A stretch of DNA of 64,000 nt from Nitrososphaerota archaeon (GTDB taxonomy: Archaea > Thermoproteota > Nitrososphaeria > Nitrososphaerales > UBA183). The translations under genes and the position numbers were made by a program. Shown piece by piece: positions 63,166 through 64,000 of this stretch. The DNA is taken from contig JAFMAA010000002.1 of assembly GCA_029785235.1 (NCBI GenBank), positions 247,712 to 311,711 of the forward strand. Reading direction: 5' to 3'. The notes beneath the pieces were generated by a model. That model made no database searches. It was given only the letters and a program-made list of their open reading frames with translations, and was not told the DNA's origin. Each line of letters starts with the position of its first letter. Within the stretch, counting starts at the first letter, position 1.

Positions 63166-63471
63166 TTAGAAGTACTCGTGGAGCTTGCCGGTCTTCCCGG
63201 CCTCTTCGACCATGGAGCACGTCTCGCACTTGGGGACCAGGGTGAATGGGGTGGCGTCTGCGATCTTCTTGCCGCAGTGCACGCACTTCTCTTCCAGGTG
63301 GAGCGACTGCCACTTCTTATCCTCGCGTCGCTGCGCCTCTTGTACTCCCTGGACGGCGTCTGGAGCCTCACCCCCGGCGCGGCCTATCGTGGCACGCACT
63401 GTCGCGGACGAACAGGCGGCCGCCCCCGATCCCGTGGAGAAGGACCCGGTAGCTCGCTGCCTGCTCGCCAC
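63166..63471 (-). CDS. Zinc-binding protein, 101 aa
   Basis: The second half reads CVHCGKKIADATPFTLVPKC followed by ETC, two CxxC pairs forming a zinc site, with a helix KKWQSLHLEEK before it. The Ala/Ser-rich N-terminal half may be dispensable: GTG 63471 lies very close to a GCTTTTG box, so a later start is possible. Confidence 0.5.
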   Translation of the reverse strand: MASRQRATGSFSTGSGAAACSSATVRATIGRAGGEAPDAVQGVQEAQRREDKKWQSLHLEEKCVHCGKKIADATPFTLVPKCETCSMVEEAGKTGKLHEYF

Positions 63472-63536
63472 CCATCAAAAGCGGCCGTAGCAGCCCAGGC
63501 CACGCTGCCCGCTTTTAGCGTACGGGAGGTGAAAGA

Positions 63537-63821
63537 ATGGACAGAAAAGAACTGACGGCAATGGTCAGAAACGCACAATGCGACGAATACTTCGGAGCCC
63601 TACAACGACTGGGCTGGGCACGGCCGAGGCTCTACACCATGGTAGAAGACTTCCTGAAGCGGTCGCTTCAGCGACCGGATCGTGATATCATACTCGAATA
63701 TCTGGCATGCCGGCGCTGCGGACGCCTACACCACAGCCTCGCTGACGCCCTCCTGGCAGCAGAACAGGCCACGACCATGGCCGAATGGTTCACCAACCTC
63801 AGGACCGGGAACCACCGCTAG
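63537..63821 (+). CDS. Hypothetical protein, 94 aa
   Basis: A helical protein (ELTAMVRNAQCDEYFGALQR) with CRRCGRLHH near the C-terminus, perhaps half of a zinc site. TATA CTTTTAGCG is 25 bases before ATG 63537 and GGAGGTGA lies 9 bases before it, so either leaderless or led initiation could work. No family is recognised. Confidence 0.55.
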   Translation: MDRKELTAMVRNAQCDEYFGALQRLGWARPRLYTMVEDFLKRSLQRPDRDIILEYLACRRCGRLHHSLADALLAAEQATTMAEWFTNLRTGNHR

Positions 63822-63906
63822 CAGGACCCCCACCAGCACGGCAAACTATACCAAGTTCTCGAGCCCAAGGACCCTTGCGGACACCCCCCAATTTCGCCCC
63901 CAGGAG

Positions 63907-64000
63907 AACCCCCACAAAACCCCCCCCCCCCCCACACCCCCAAAAACCCCCCCCAAACCCCCAACCCACCCCCAACCAAACCCCCCACCACCACCCCCCC
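63907..64000. repeat. A/C-only low-complexity end
   Basis: From 63907 to the last base only A and C occur, in runs of C separated by short runs of A (AACCCCC-like, CCCCCAAAAACC-like). It could be a telomere-like or replicon-end sequence, or a sequencing/assembly artefact at a contig end. The left end of the window does not show the complementary G/T pattern. Confidence 0.5.

Noticed and set aside
62932..63555. Plus-strand 207-codon frame beginning at 62932
   Set aside because: Its second half is the reverse of the zinc protein at 63166-63471 and the rest shows no domain; kept out despite the nearby TATA box.

Overview
The window is archaeal. Most genes have a TATA box of the TTTAAA/TTTTAT type about 25 bases before the start codon, which implies leaderless mRNAs, with ATG, GTG and TTG starts. 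Internal operon genes use Shine-Dalgarno sites or 4-base stop/start overlaps. It carries intron-containing tRNAs, transcription factor S, an Orc1/Cdc6 initiator, a TFB-like cyclin-fold protein and an archaeal-style RNase P RNA. Several families (DUF4382, V4R, DUF504, TFS) would fit a Nitrososphaeria-type or related host, but lineage cannot be fixed by eye. The Orc1/Cdc6 gene, a paired origin repeat and a ParB-like gene indicate a replicon with its own origin. Many small unknown genes, nucleotide-salvage and sanitising enzymes, deoxynucleoside kinases, NAMPT and broken chromosomal genes suggest a large plasmid or virus rather than an ordinary chromosome segment; this is inference.

Layout. 1-12.5 kb: scattered tRNA genes, an RNase P RNA, remnants of an IS605-type element, and small or transferred genes in lower-GC patches (about 5.6-7.2 kb and 10.2-12.1 kb). 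An RHH protein gene at 2.96 kb is surrounded by copies of a palindrome TTGACNNGTCAA. 12.7-23.1 kb: NAD and nucleotide metabolism (Nudix, NAD kinase, NAMPT, RdgB), TFS, membrane and zinc proteins, and a strongly structured RNA at 22.26-22.50 kb. 23.1-23.8 kb: seven long-variable-arm tRNA genes, comprising all five leucine anticodons and two serine tRNAs. 24-29.5 kb: membrane proteins, a metallophosphoesterase, a PD-(D/E)XK nuclease candidate and Orc1/Cdc6. 29.5-33.3 kb: the origin and a rightward parB - LAGLIDADG-like - TFB-like operon. 33.3-35.5 kb: two deoxynucleoside kinases. 35.9-41.0 kb and 42.2-45.5 kb: two tightly packed divergent operons of unknown genes. The leftward operon and the 45.8 kb operon each start with a paralogous winged-helix gene. 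49-64 kb: S2P protease, SemiSWEET, Nudix enzymes, EEP nuclease, V4R protein, CYTH protein, an ATPase, many small zinc proteins and several decayed genes. The last 94 bases contain only A and C.

The most striking signal is in the tRNAs. Of 23 tRNAs whose loops can be read, 11 have G at position 55 of the T-loop instead of T or C. All 11 also have A18-G19 in the D-loop, whereas the other 12 have G18-G19. In the same 11, positions 54 and 58 covary as T:A, A:A or G:G. This looks like a systematic re-engineering of the tRNA elbow.
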